Shown here piece after piece: positions 16,649-26,162 of a DNA stretch of 64,000 nt. The DNA comes from Ilyomonas limi (GTDB taxonomy: Bacteria; Bacteroidota; Bacteroidia; Chitinophagales; Chitinophagaceae), in the NCBI RefSeq assembly GCF_005233845.1, contig NZ_SZQL01000013.1:1-64000 (forward strand). Reading direction: 5' to 3'. The notes under the pieces are model-generated. The model had not been told where the DNA came from and ran no database searches. It worked only from the letters and a program-made list of their open reading frames with translations. Numbering within the stretch: the stretch's first letter is position 1; every line of letters begins with the position of its first letter. A program made the translations under genes and the position numbers.

Positions 16649-17962
16649 CTAATATACAATTGCCAGCATTATGTCCATCACATTGGTTTGTGTAGCGCCG
16701 GTGATGATAAGACCACCTGTTTGTTCAAAAAAATGGTAAGCATCGCATTGGCGCAGGTAATCTTCAATAAATAATTTTTTCTGCAAAGCAATGCTTAGTG
16801 TTTCTCTATTGCCTATTGCGCCGGCTGCATTGGTTGGTCCATCTGTACCATCGGTTCCACCACTTAAAATAAACACATCAGTAGCATCATTGCTATCAGA
16901 TAATGCATGCAAAGCAGCCAGTACAAAATGCTGGTTTCTGCCACCTTTCCCATTGCCCGTTACCTTTACAATAGTTTCGCCACCTTGTATGATGCAGGTA
17001 GGTTTGGTGCCTTTATACTGCTGCGCAACATGAACCAGTTTTGCCGCTTCTTCTTCCGCATTGCCGGTGACTAATTCGCTATTTGTATAAACAGCATAAG
17101 CTAACTTACCTGCTTTCGTTGCTGCTGCCTGCACTGCCATTACATTATTGCCAATAATTGCATTAGCTGTATGTTGAAAAATACAATCATTGGGCACTGG
17201 TGTGTCTGCAATGATACCATTAATGCCATTCTTGATATGCCTGTAGATGCTGTTGGGCAAATGATGAAGGAGGTGGTATTTTACAAGAATAGTATATGCA
17301 TCATCAAACGTAGTGCTATCGCCGGCAGTTGGTCCGCTGGCAATGATACTTACATCATCGCTTGGCACATCGCTGATGATGAGCGAAAATACTTTTGCAC
17401 CACTACAATACCTGATCAATTGTCCGCCTTTAATGGACGACAAATGTTTACGAACAGTGTTGACTTCCTGTATAGTAGCGCCGCATTTTATTAGCTTATC
17501 AAATGTTGTTTGTATTTCTTCCAATGTAATACCTTCCGGCACATCGCACCACAAAGCAGAAGCACCGCCGCTTAACAAACAAATAACTATATCTTCTTCC
17601 GTTGTTTTTGCAAGTAATTGTACGGTTTGTTCAACTGCCATTACACACTGCTCATCAGGTACCGGGTGTGCCCCTTCTATCACCTTTATTTTTTTGCATG
17701 GCAATGCATGTTGATATTTGGTAACAACCAATCCTTCTGTTATAAAGTCTCCCATTATCCTTTCTGTTGCCACCGCCATAGCAGCGGCTGCCTTACCGGC
17801 ACCAATAACATAGATATGATTAAAAGAACTAACCGCAAATGTTTGATTGCAAATAGTTATATCCTCTTTAGTTGCCGATAAATGCAATGGCAGCAACTGT
17901 GCAGGCTGAACGGCTGCTACTGCGGCATTAAAAATGATAAGCGCATCCTGGCTCGCATTCAT
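16649..17962 (-). CDS. Glycerate 2-kinase (type-2 glycerate kinase, MOFRL family)
   Basis: 437 residues. The N-terminal domain (DUF4147) has YVIGAGKAAAAMA (about 50-63) and CLLSGGASALWCDVPEGITL (about 148-168), and the C-terminal MOFRL domain has GGETIVKVTGNGKGGRNQHF (about 328-347) and ILSGGTDGTDGPTNAAGA (about 365-382). The enzyme phosphorylates D-glycerate at position 2 using ATP, feeding 2-phosphoglycerate into glycolysis. Older annotations call the same family hydroxypyruvate reductase (TtuD). It is the first gene of a two-gene minus-strand operon with the GntP permease, so uptake plus phosphorylation of glycerate is the natural reading. Length is normal for the family and all glycine-rich loops are intact. 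Confidence 0.92.
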   Translation of the reverse strand: MNASQDALIIFNAAVAAVQPAQLLPLHLSATKEDITICNQTFAVSSFNHIYVIGAGKAAAAMAVATERIMGDFITEGLVVTKYQHALPCKKIKVIEGAHPVPDEQCVMAVEQTVQLLAKTTEEDIVICLLSGGASALWCDVPEGITLEEIQTTFDKLIKCGATIQEVNTVRKHLSSIKGGQLIRYCSGAKVFSLIISDVPSDDVSIIASGPTAGDSTTFDDAYTILVKYHLLHHLPNSIYRHIKNGINGIIADTPVPNDCIFQHTANAIIGNNVMAVQAAATKAGKLAYAVYTNSELVTGNAEEEAAKLVHVAQQYKGTKPTCIIQGGETIVKVTGNGKGGRNQHFVLAALHALSDSNDATDVFILSGGTDGTDGPTNAAGAIGNRETLSIALQKKLFIEDYLRQCDAYHFFEQTGGLIITGATQTNVMDIMLAIVY

Positions 17963-18480
17963 TCAACCTTTGTTTAGGTAATAAAAGTAGTGGTTAAGTG
18001 TTGGATTTGTGAAATGTTCGTGGTGATATTCAATTAATCTGTCTTTTGTTGCGGAAATGTATTTTTCATAACAAATTTACCACTCGCATCAGCACTATAA
18101 AGCAATTGAAAATGGTATAAATGTATCAGCGATATGAGTCGTTTTTTGTAGCATGCGTCTTAAACGGTGAGTTGAGGAAGAAGAAAAAAGTCAAAACTGT
18201 TTCACAAGTTTATTTCATTTGACAGTAAATAAAAGCTAACAAAAAAGACGAGTATTACTCCACCTTTTTATATTTAAGTATTTCATCAGAATTGCATTTG
18301 AAGTATAAATAAGGTATAATGCGCTTGCAGTATAAATGGGCAGTAGTAATAATTTTGTACACTTATACATGCATTATACGGCTAACGTGTTAGCGAGATA
18401 AAACTATATTGCCCTTACACAGAGATAAAATAAAATGGGCTTAGCAATACAGCACCAATCAATGAAATTACAAAGGCATT
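17963..18480. other. 518-bp intergenic region, no gene
   Basis: No open frame of interest. It contains the AGTATA-type boxes and -7 box at 18302-18357 and a short palindrome at 18381-18394 (GCTAAC, GT, GTTAGC). The genes on both sides are minus-strand. Confidence 0.5.
18302..18357 (+). promoter_or_regulatory. AGTATA-like boxes with a -33/-7 pair
   Basis: AGTATA at 18302, GGTATA at 18313 (11 bp later) and AGTATA at 18329 precede TAATTTTG (18350-18357), a good -7 box, with TTG at 18325-18327 (22-bp gap) as a possible -33. The same hexamer array occurs at 1716-1754. No plus-strand gene follows, so the transcript, if any, would be non-coding. Confidence 0.35.
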
Positions 18481-20868
18481 TTATTTATTTACTTCAAGGG
18501 TATTGATGGTGCTGCCGCAAAGCCCGCTTGCACTTACACCTTGTACTACAATGGCGTATCTTCCTGGCAAATCGGACGTGTAAAAGGAGTAAACTTCTTC
18601 TTTGCTGCCCTGCAATCGTACATCAGGATTCCAGTACAATACATTCCGGAAATCGGGCTTGTGTAATAATGTATTATCATTATATACCGGCGCATAAAAT
18701 TCTCTTTTCAACTGCAATGCTTCGTAGTCCACTACCACAGCAGCAGGATTCAATTCGTAGCTGGCCAGATCGCCGTTATAGGTTTTCCAGTTCAGGATTC
18801 CATCAAAGGAAGAGGCTCCTAAAAAGTACTTCTTTTGTACCACTTCCAGGCTCTTCACTTTCAAAGGATCAACCTCCAGCAATGTATTTAAATTAACAAT
18901 AGGCACGCCATCAAACAATACTAACGGGTCGTTTGTAAAGGGTACATCATGCCCCTTATCAAAAACCTGCAGATGGTATTTACCGCTTCTTTTAGTAACA
19001 TTAACCATTGCCACATATTCGCGCAGCACTTCTTCCATTGTTGAAAAACGGGTATAATTGTCAAGATTATATTTGGAATCGGGCGTAGTATAAAATGGCG
19101 TAGTGTCTATGGCAGGTAAGTAAAACTGATTTAACTGATTGGCAGCATATATATTTCGCACCTGCATGTTGATGCTTTGTTCCAATAAAGTATTGGGGTA
19201 TGCTTCTGGCAAATGAAATATAGGAATGGCAGTAGCAGTATAAGTGGTGCTGAATGGATTATCTATCTGAATTTTATAATTTTCGCCTTGTTCTTTTGCC
19301 TGTGCAATTACTTCAGATGAACCATAAAAGTTTTCCATTTCAAACCTTACCATACCATTTGTATCACTTACGGCAGGAACAAATTGTGTTTTTAAGCCCG
19401 GAACAGAAAGATACGTTTCTATTTCCTGCTGAGGTTTTCCTGTTATGCGGTTAGTTACTTTTCCGGTGATAACATGCCCGTTATATTCGGGCACGTACGT
19501 AAACATGGGCTTGTTATTTTTCAGAACATCTTCCCATTTAAACCGGCTCCAGCCATTAATGAGCAACAGGTTGTCAAGGTCTTCATCCGCTTGCTTGTTT
19601 TGCTTTGTAAAATAATACGATGCGTCTTCTATATAACCTTTAAGGCCAGAAGTAAGCAACAAGTAAGCAGCAATAGTATTTTCGTCAATAGATTGAATGG
19701 AATCTAAGCGATACACCGCCATCGAAAGGTTTGCAGTATCATTTGTTTTAAGGTTGGGAGAAGAAACAGTGATATTTACCTTACTTCTTGTTGCATATTC
19801 ATTTTGCGAAGCCAGTAATCTGATGTTTAGAGTTGTATCTGGTCTTTTAAAATACGCCCGTTCGCAAAGCGGCTGCCGGTCGGCATTAAAAAGGGTAAGA
19901 TGAGCAATACCAGCTCTCAATGCCGATTGGTTAAACGTAAACACCGTACTGCCGTTTTGCAAGGTACTTTGTTCGGCAACTTGTATAGCTGCTCCTGTAT
20001 GCACCAGCAAATACACTGCCCCGGCGTTACTGCTATTCGATTGCACATGCACTTTTACTTTATCGCCTGCATTATACACCTGCATTACCGTTCCGGTTGA
20101 ATACGCTGTTGGCAATGTTTTACTAACTGTCCTGCCATCGTTGGTCCGTACAATGGCTGTGTAAGTATGATTACTTACAGGTGTAAGTTTAAAGTAGCCC
20201 ATACCTACATGGCCTGTTGCAAATTGTGCTATGGTATCTCCGTTATCAATAATAGCTCCACGAGCAGGTACGCCTTTGCCGCTGTTGTCCATTACTTTAA
20301 AAGCAATCTTGTTTTCTAACCCTGCAACGAGATTGCCGCCTTCGGGAAAAAACTGAACGTCGTAAGCAACTGCCGTTTCCTGTTGCGGACGTTCTGCAAC
20401 CTTCTGAACATTGACAATGGTAATTATCTTCTCAAAAAAACAATCTGCTCCGGCATTCTTCATCCAATTGGTATAAGCCCTTAATTTATAATTACCAGAG
20501 TGGAGTGTGAGCGGCAAATACACCGAACCATTTCCATTGCCGCCTTCCATAGCAATTTTTGCCTGCAAAACAGGCGTATTATTGGTATCCAAAATTTCTG
20601 CATACGCTACTTTACTTAGATCTATCGGCTTATGCAATGTTATATCTACTGCGTACACTTTAAACCACAATATTTCGCCCGCGAGATAAAAATTTTTATC
20701 TGTGTGCACAAACAGTTGCTCAATACTGGTATGTTTAAAATACCGGTTGAATGACGCAGTAAGCGTATTCAGATTATCCTGGCAAAAGGATGTTATTGCT
20801 ACTGTTTGAAGCAGCAGCAACAAGGCAGTTTTACGTAGCGATTTTTTAAGACGGAAAATAAAATACAT
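18481..20868 (-). CDS. Exported MG2-domain protein with C-terminal plug-like domain
   Basis: 795 residues. The signal peptide ends near SFC-QDN. Residues about 45-150 form an MG2-like alpha-2-macroglobulin module (EQLFVHTDKNFYLAGEILWF, then GNYKLRAYTNWMKN). Beta-rich modules follow, with a carboxypeptidase-regulatory-like stretch near 465 (VITGKVTNRITGKPQQEIE) and a TonB-plug-like segment around 655-720 (PLVLFDGVPIVN, VDPLKVKSLEVVQKKYF). Proteins of this build are widespread in Bacteroidota, usually beside TonB receptors and DUF4249 lipoproteins, and are thought to be cell-surface partners. It is the third gene of the minus-strand set 24889-18481, 32 bp after the DUF4249 gene. Molecular function is unknown. 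Confidence 0.8.
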   Translation of the reverse strand: MYFIFRLKKSLRKTALLLLLQTVAITSFCQDNLNTLTASFNRYFKHTSIEQLFVHTDKNFYLAGEILWFKVYAVDITLHKPIDLSKVAYAEILDTNNTPVLQAKIAMEGGNGNGSVYLPLTLHSGNYKLRAYTNWMKNAGADCFFEKIITIVNVQKVAERPQQETAVAYDVQFFPEGGNLVAGLENKIAFKVMDNSGKGVPARGAIIDNGDTIAQFATGHVGMGYFKLTPVSNHTYTAIVRTNDGRTVSKTLPTAYSTGTVMQVYNAGDKVKVHVQSNSSNAGAVYLLVHTGAAIQVAEQSTLQNGSTVFTFNQSALRAGIAHLTLFNADRQPLCERAYFKRPDTTLNIRLLASQNEYATRSKVNITVSSPNLKTNDTANLSMAVYRLDSIQSIDENTIAAYLLLTSGLKGYIEDASYYFTKQNKQADEDLDNLLLINGWSRFKWEDVLKNNKPMFTYVPEYNGHVITGKVTNRITGKPQQEIETYLSVPGLKTQFVPAVSDTNGMVRFEMENFYGSSEVIAQAKEQGENYKIQIDNPFSTTYTATAIPIFHLPEAYPNTLLEQSINMQVRNIYAANQLNQFYLPAIDTTPFYTTPDSKYNLDNYTRFSTMEEVLREYVAMVNVTKRSGKYHLQVFDKGHDVPFTNDPLVLFDGVPIVNLNTLLEVDPLKVKSLEVVQKKYFLGASSFDGILNWKTYNGDLASYELNPAAVVVDYEALQLKREFYAPVYNDNTLLHKPDFRNVLYWNPDVRLQGSKEEVYSFYTSDLPGRYAIVVQGVSASGLCGSTINTLEVNK

Positions 20869-20900
20869 TGCTATGAGTCAGTTAGTATATAAAGATCAAT

Positions 20901-22043
20901 TTATGGCCAGAATAGGGGTTTTACATTGGTACCGCGCAATGTGCAATCCACACATATAGGGTCGGCAACGTAGTAAGATTTAATAGAATTACGTCCTATG
21001 TACTCATACACATGCGTAGGCATAAGAAACGGGTCGTAATTTTCAGGTTTATTCTCTACAACTTCTTCGCTGCAGGGTATAGTTTGCGGCCAGTTAGTAA
21101 GCTCTTTGTTGTTAATAAATAATTTTGCTACCTGCTCCTGCGTTACATCTACAAAGCCAACCACCTGTTGCGAAGGATTGGTAATGCAATGCACATTGCC
21201 GCCTAATTCTGATGGCTGCGGATCGAAAATAGTACCCAACTGTTCAGTATTCTTCTTTAGCTTTTGTTTAAAAAGATAGGCTTCGTGGCTCAAAGCATAT
21301 TGCCGTACTTCTATATAATATAAAATACTCAGCTCACCCCCCTTCGGTTCTATATAACGGATAGGCAGGAACACCTTATCCTCACTCAATTTTTCCGTAG
21401 AGGTGAGAAGGATGTTTGATGGAGTTTGTGTTCGCCAGCATTTAAAAATAGACGTATCTGCATTGGGCAGCTCAGTTACACCAATAATTTTACTGGAAAC
21501 GGGATCTATAACGTACGTTATCCTTTTAATAAAAGGTGATTGAAACTCCCATGTTTCCGAATACTTGTGCTGGTAATATCTTGTAGTGTTGGTAGCATCA
21601 TGTGCATTTACATAAATCTGCACACCACCATTCTCCACTTTCCAACTGATACTGTCAATGGGTGGTGTTTGTTTTACCGCTGTAAAATCAGAAATGTATT
21701 CATCGCCGTTTGTGGTGGTAATGTGTATTCTGTATTTTAATGCAGGATTTAAAAATAAATTATCCGAGACATAATTACCGCTGTCTCTTTCATACAGCGG
21801 ATAAGTTGCATTGCTCTCATCTTCTATTTTTACTTGTGCATTGTGCTCATAAATAGTAGCAGCAGAATCAACAAGTTTGGTGGTACGTGTAAGTTTGATG
21901 GTACTTGCACCGTTGCCGCTGTTGATAAAACCCTCTACTACCAGGTAACCCGTAACAGCAGATGTCACCGGCGGATTGAACACTTCTTTACAAGCAAAGA
22001 ACAGTAATACAGCTATAATAGGAATGTATATTTTTTTCATCAT
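20901..22043 (-). CDS. DUF4249 lipoprotein
   Basis: 380 residues. The lipobox LLFFAC followed by K (C18) marks a lipoprotein, probably surface exposed. The DUF4249 pattern is clear: GYLVVEGFINSGNGASTIKL near the N-terminus, AQVKIEDE, NPALKYRIHITTTNGDEYIS, and the cysteine-containing end ADPICVDCTLRGTN. DUF4249 proteins are nearly always encoded next to an STN-type TonB receptor, in the way SusD accompanies SusC, and probably help capture the ligand. Here the receptor gene precedes it by 83 bp and the MG2 protein follows by 32 bp. The ligand is unknown. Confidence 0.88.
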   Translation of the reverse strand: MMKKIYIPIIAVLLFFACKEVFNPPVTSAVTGYLVVEGFINSGNGASTIKLTRTTKLVDSAATIYEHNAQVKIEDESNATYPLYERDSGNYVSDNLFLNPALKYRIHITTTNGDEYISDFTAVKQTPPIDSISWKVENGGVQIYVNAHDATNTTRYYQHKYSETWEFQSPFIKRITYVIDPVSSKIIGVTELPNADTSIFKCWRTQTPSNILLTSTEKLSEDKVFLPIRYIEPKGGELSILYYIEVRQYALSHEAYLFKQKLKKNTEQLGTIFDPQPSELGGNVHCITNPSQQVVGFVDVTQEQVAKLFINNKELTNWPQTIPCSEEVVENKPENYDPFLMPTHVYEYIGRNSIKSYYVADPICVDCTLRGTNVKPLFWP

Positions 22044-22126
22044 GACTGCTTTTTAAAGTTACAAGCTATTAGCATCAGGCTGCAAGCATCAATGCAATAC
22101 CTATGGTCCATCGCTTGTAACATATT

Positions 22127-24889
22127 TTAAAACCGTACATTATAATTGATAAACGGAATAGCACTACCGAAAATAGAAAGCTTGTAACCATTCACTACAC
22201 CATTCTCCGAAACAAAATATACCGAATACGGATTTTTTCTTCCGGTTACATTATACACGCCAATCGTCCATGAGTTATGAAACCGCTGGTGCACCTTATG
22301 ATTGCCTTCTATATTCATCGAGAAATCGGTACGGAAATAATCGGGTATTCTATAAGCATTTCTATCGGCATATAACGTTCTGTAAGCACCTTCATAATAA
22401 AACCTGCCAACAGGTAAAGTGATAGGTCTGCCGGTACTATAGGTCGCATTCAACGATACGCTAAAACGATGTGTAAACCGGTAATTGCCAATAAAAGTAA
22501 CATCGTGCGGCTTATCGTAATTGGCGGGGTAATACCTGCCACCATTAATCACTTCGCCAGCTGCAGGGTCATCCATTTTTAGCAATGTGCGAGAATATGT
22601 ATAACTAATCCAGCCATTCATTTTGCCGGTTAGTTTTTTTACAAGCAGTTCTACACCATACGCTTTGCCTTTGGTATTGATAACATCTGTTTCTATATGA
22701 TGATTAAGCACTAGTACAGCGCCGCTTTTATAATCGAGGTAATCTTTTATTCTTTTGTAATACACCTCAACAGACGTTTCAATGGTATTGGATTTTAAAT
22801 TTTTATACAGCCCCAATGATATTTGGTCACCATATTGCGGCTTAATATTCGGATCACTCAATTTCCAAATATCGGTGGGCGCCATGGCTGCGGTATTGGA
22901 AAGCACATGAATATATTGGCGCTGGGTATTGTAGCCCGCTTTTAAAGAAAAGGCTGGCGAAAAGGCATATCTGCCCGACAGCCGCACTTCGGGGCCTCCA
23001 TACGTTTTAATGAACTTTGCACTACTATACACTGTTTTACCGGTCATATTATCTTCGGTTTTTGGTTGTCCATCCACATAGTGGTTGACCGTGGACGGAC
23101 CAAGATAATTGAACAGGGAATAACGCAATCCACCTTCAATGGAAAAGGCTGTATTGAAATTGTATTTATCACTGATATACAAAGCACTCTCCAACGCCTG
23201 CTCCGGCTGCATTGCATCCAGGTTTACTAACGAGGATTTGCCCAGTGGTTTATAAGTGCCGGGATGCAGTTTGTAGTAATTGGTGTTGAAGCCAAATTCA
23301 ATAGTTTGCTTTGCACTTTTGTAGTAGTTAAAATGCGTTCTAAAATATCCCTGGTTAATGTTAAAACCAAGTGTATAAGCATTCACCGGATTTCTATCGC
23401 TGAAAATGGAGTAATCATACCGGTCGAAACCGGTGGTTATAAGTGTATAAAATTTATCGTTGAAAAGATGTTTCCATTTAAATGAAACATTTTGATTGCT
23501 ATATGCATACACAGTATCGCTGTTGAGATTGAAGCGGTCTTTGCTCAAATAACCAGTCAAATAAATGGTATTCTTTTTATTGATTTCATGGTTAATGTTC
23601 AAGTTAATATCATAAAAGCCAGCTTTACTCTCTTTGTACTGATCGGGCAATAAGTTGAGCAGCCAATCGGCATACGTAGCTCTTGCACCAATAATAAAAG
23701 AAGATTTATCTTTCTTCAACGGACCTTCCAGATTAAACCGGCTGGTTAATAACCCAATACCAGCGGTGCCGCTGAGGTCTTTTTTATTGCCTTCGCGACT
23801 GTTGATTGCTAACACCGATGATAACCGTCCGCCATACCTGGCAGGGATACTCGCTTTATACAATTCCACATCCTTTACAACTTCTGGATTGAAGGCGGAA
23901 AACAGTCCAAAAAAATGGGAAGGATTATAAATGGTGGCATCGTTAAATAATATCAGGTTTTGGTCGGCAGCGCCGCCTCTTACATTCAATCCGGTACTTG
24001 CTTCGCCCACCGATTTTACACCCGGCATGGTAAGCACTACTTTCAGTACATCGGCTTCGCCAAATACTACCGGCACTTGTTTGATGGTTTTAATATCTAT
24101 TTTCTGCATACCCATTTGCAGGCTCTTAATATTACTTGCCTTTTCCGATGAAACAATTACGCGCTTCAACGCCATCACCTGTGGTTGCATGTCAATATTA
24201 ATGGTACCATCTCCCTGCACCAAAACCTGTCTCTTTGTATCACGCATCCCAATGCTTTGCAATACCATTGTATGGTGCCCTTTTGGTAATGTAAGCAGAA
24301 AATAACCATACTGGTCGGTTGTTGTACCAGCCTTACTATCCTGGTCAGATACAGAAGCACCCATTACCGGCTCACCTGTTTTAGCATCTTTTATATAACC
24401 TGCAATCGTAAACCGATCTGTGCTATTTCCAGCGTTCCCGCCAATAATAATCAACTTGTTTTCAGCAGCGCTGCTTTTACTCTCTGCAGTATTGGAAGTG
24501 ATATCAGGTATAGTATTAGCGACTGCACCTTTATCATCTCCTTTACCTGAGAAAAAACCTTGCGGCAATGTTGTTTGTACCTGTAATCCTTTAGTGATGA
24601 AAACATTATTTTTATGGAAAGCATAATAAATATTGGTGTTTGCAAAAGCCTTATCCAGCACTGTTTTCAATGGTTGACTGGCAGCAGTAATATTAATTTT
24701 TACAGCACCTAACTGAGCAGTATCGAAATAAAAATGGTAATGGGTTTGCTGTTCAAGCTGCACGAGAAAAGAATCAACCGGCACATTTTTAAAATCGCCG
24801 CTTACAAGCGGGGAATCAGCCTGCTGACTTATTGCAGCGGAACAGAAACTCAGGCAAACAAAAATGATTATATATACAAATGTTTTCAT
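22127..24889 (-). CDS. TonB-dependent receptor with STN and carboxypeptidase-like domains
   Basis: 920 residues. After the signal peptide (1-21) comes an STN (secretin/TonB short N-terminal) domain at about 30-100 (DSFLVQLEQQTHYHFYFDT), a poorly ordered linker, a CarboxypepD_reg-like domain at about 142-235 (FTIAGYIKDAKTGEPVMGAS), the plug (about 250-370, GEASTGLNVRGGAADQNLIL) and the barrel. The STN domain normally contacts a FecR-type anti-sigma factor, but no FecR/ECF sigma pair is in the window, so signalling, if any, uses a distant partner. With the DUF4249 and MG2 genes downstream it forms one uptake system of unknown ligand. It starts 24 bp from the next minus-strand gene upstream. Confidence 0.92.
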   Translation of the reverse strand: MKTFVYIIIFVCLSFCSAAISQQADSPLVSGDFKNVPVDSFLVQLEQQTHYHFYFDTAQLGAVKINITAASQPLKTVLDKAFANTNIYYAFHKNNVFITKGLQVQTTLPQGFFSGKGDDKGAVANTIPDITSNTAESKSSAAENKLIIIGGNAGNSTDRFTIAGYIKDAKTGEPVMGASVSDQDSKAGTTTDQYGYFLLTLPKGHHTMVLQSIGMRDTKRQVLVQGDGTINIDMQPQVMALKRVIVSSEKASNIKSLQMGMQKIDIKTIKQVPVVFGEADVLKVVLTMPGVKSVGEASTGLNVRGGAADQNLILFNDATIYNPSHFFGLFSAFNPEVVKDVELYKASIPARYGGRLSSVLAINSREGNKKDLSGTAGIGLLTSRFNLEGPLKKDKSSFIIGARATYADWLLNLLPDQYKESKAGFYDINLNINHEINKKNTIYLTGYLSKDRFNLNSDTVYAYSNQNVSFKWKHLFNDKFYTLITTGFDRYDYSIFSDRNPVNAYTLGFNINQGYFRTHFNYYKSAKQTIEFGFNTNYYKLHPGTYKPLGKSSLVNLDAMQPEQALESALYISDKYNFNTAFSIEGGLRYSLFNYLGPSTVNHYVDGQPKTEDNMTGKTVYSSAKFIKTYGGPEVRLSGRYAFSPAFSLKAGYNTQRQYIHVLSNTAAMAPTDIWKLSDPNIKPQYGDQISLGLYKNLKSNTIETSVEVYYKRIKDYLDYKSGAVLVLNHHIETDVINTKGKAYGVELLVKKLTGKMNGWISYTYSRTLLKMDDPAAGEVINGGRYYPANYDKPHDVTFIGNYRFTHRFSVSLNATYSTGRPITLPVGRFYYEGAYRTLYADRNAYRIPDYFRTDFSMNIEGNHKVHQRFHNSWTIGVYNVTGRKNPYSVYFVSENGVVNGYKLSIFGSAIPFINYNVRF

Positions 24890-24913
24890 TGCTTAAGGGA
24901 TATGCAATAGCAG

Positions 24914-25678
24914 TTATTTGTTTGTTAGTTGATCGTAATAAGCAGCAATTTTAATCAGTGACATCTCTTTTGCCCGGCGAAAATTCAGCTTGTTTTTCCT
25001 GATGTACTGCTGCATCTCTTTTTTATTGTCTTTAGTTATATCCAACACATCATGTTTACTGTTTATAACAAAAAAAGTACTTCCGCTTTTGATAAAGTAT
25101 TCATTCTGTTCATCAATTCTTCGCCTTATACCTTCCGTCAGCGTAATACTCTCCAGCACTTTTTTTGTTTGCTTTTTATACACACTCATATTGCCTTTAT
25201 ACAGCACATCATAAAAGCCGTTGCGTATAGGAGACTTGCCCAAACTGTCTTGCACCAACTTTACAAAATGGTGGTTCAGCAGGCTAAAACCGGCAACTTT
25301 TTCATTATTTAGTTGTATTTTATTAGTACCGGAAGCATCTATTATCACCACAGCTTCTTTTACTTCATCATATAAAAGCGGAATATTGTGGTACAACATA
25401 TTATCATACTCAACAGTGCCGGTACTAAACTGCGATGTTTCAAAAAAAGGAAGGCCTTCGTTGATGGTATAAGCATAATCCACATACTCAATACCATTGT
25501 ACAGGTTGGTTTCGGGGAAGAGTTGTTGGTGATAATTATTAATGGCATTGCGGATGGCGATTGCAGTATTGGAAGTATCTGCTGTACTGTTTTGTGCATA
25601 GAGTATGTTGGTAAAAGCCAGAAAGAAAAACAATACAATTGCCTTCCAAAATATGTTCAATGGCAAAGTTATTTTCAT
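24914..25678 (-). CDS. Secreted protein of unknown function
   Basis: 254 residues from the ATG at 25678 (MKITLPLNIFWKAIVLFFF), which gives a clean signal peptide ending LYA-Q; an upstream ATG (25714) only adds twelve residues before it. The mature part contains PETNLYNGIEYVDY, FSTGTVEYDNMLYHNIPLLY and a lysine-rich C-terminal half. Nothing points to an enzyme. The pattern of short beta strands with YNG/YDN turns resembles small uncharacterised Bacteroidota envelope proteins. It lies 24 bp upstream of the STN receptor on the same strand and is probably the first gene of that operon, which makes an envelope role in the same system likely. Confidence 0.75.
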   Translation of the reverse strand: MKITLPLNIFWKAIVLFFFLAFTNILYAQNSTADTSNTAIAIRNAINNYHQQLFPETNLYNGIEYVDYAYTINEGLPFFETSQFSTGTVEYDNMLYHNIPLLYDEVKEAVVIIDASGTNKIQLNNEKVAGFSLLNHHFVKLVQDSLGKSPIRNGFYDVLYKGNMSVYKKQTKKVLESITLTEGIRRRIDEQNEYFIKSGSTFFVINSKHDVLDITKDNKKEMQQYIRKNKLNFRRAKEMSLIKIAAYYDQLTNK

Positions 25679-25719
25679 TAGTTGTGGTAAGTAATGGATG
25701 AATAAAGCAAGCAATCTCT

Positions 25720-26162
25720 AAGCGTTAATCTCTCTTCTATTCCAAACCGTTAAAGTAGTGAAATAGATTAAAAGATAAAAATAAACTCGCCATACAATAG
25801 CAGAAAACGGGTAAACCTGTTATAATGGGTCTATTTGAAAATGGATACATCTATTATACTAAACAATTCTATCTACATACTACATAGCTTGCGGTTTAAG
25901 CCGTGGCTGAAGAAGACAGCAGACATCATAAACCGTTTCAACGGTTTCAAATTAAATAAACAATACTAACCTACTCAATTCCTTTGTTTAATTACACAAT
26001 CAATTCAACGCTTTCGCTTATCCATTAATATATCAGTTCAGTTTTGGTCATTGCCGAAGTTATCCTGATTAGAAATAAATAATTCAAAAGTTCCCTTTTA
26101 TCCCCATCCAATTATTTATCTATAAACAGGAACATATTTTTTACCTATTCAATGCTCAGGAA
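25720..26162. other. 443-bp intergenic region with a short repeat, no gene
   Basis: AT-rich sequence with no credible open frame. Its only structured part is the hairpin repeat at 25892-25947. Confidence 0.45.
25892..25947. repeat. Paired small hairpins, REP-like intergenic repeat
   Basis: CGGTTTAAGCCG (25892-25903) and AAACCGTTTCAACGGTTT (about 25930-25947) form two small hairpins about 27 bp apart. Repeats pairing a 'kept CCGTGGCT' half and an 'AACGGTTT' half are scattered in many Bacteroidota genomes. Only one copy is visible in this window. Confidence 0.4.
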
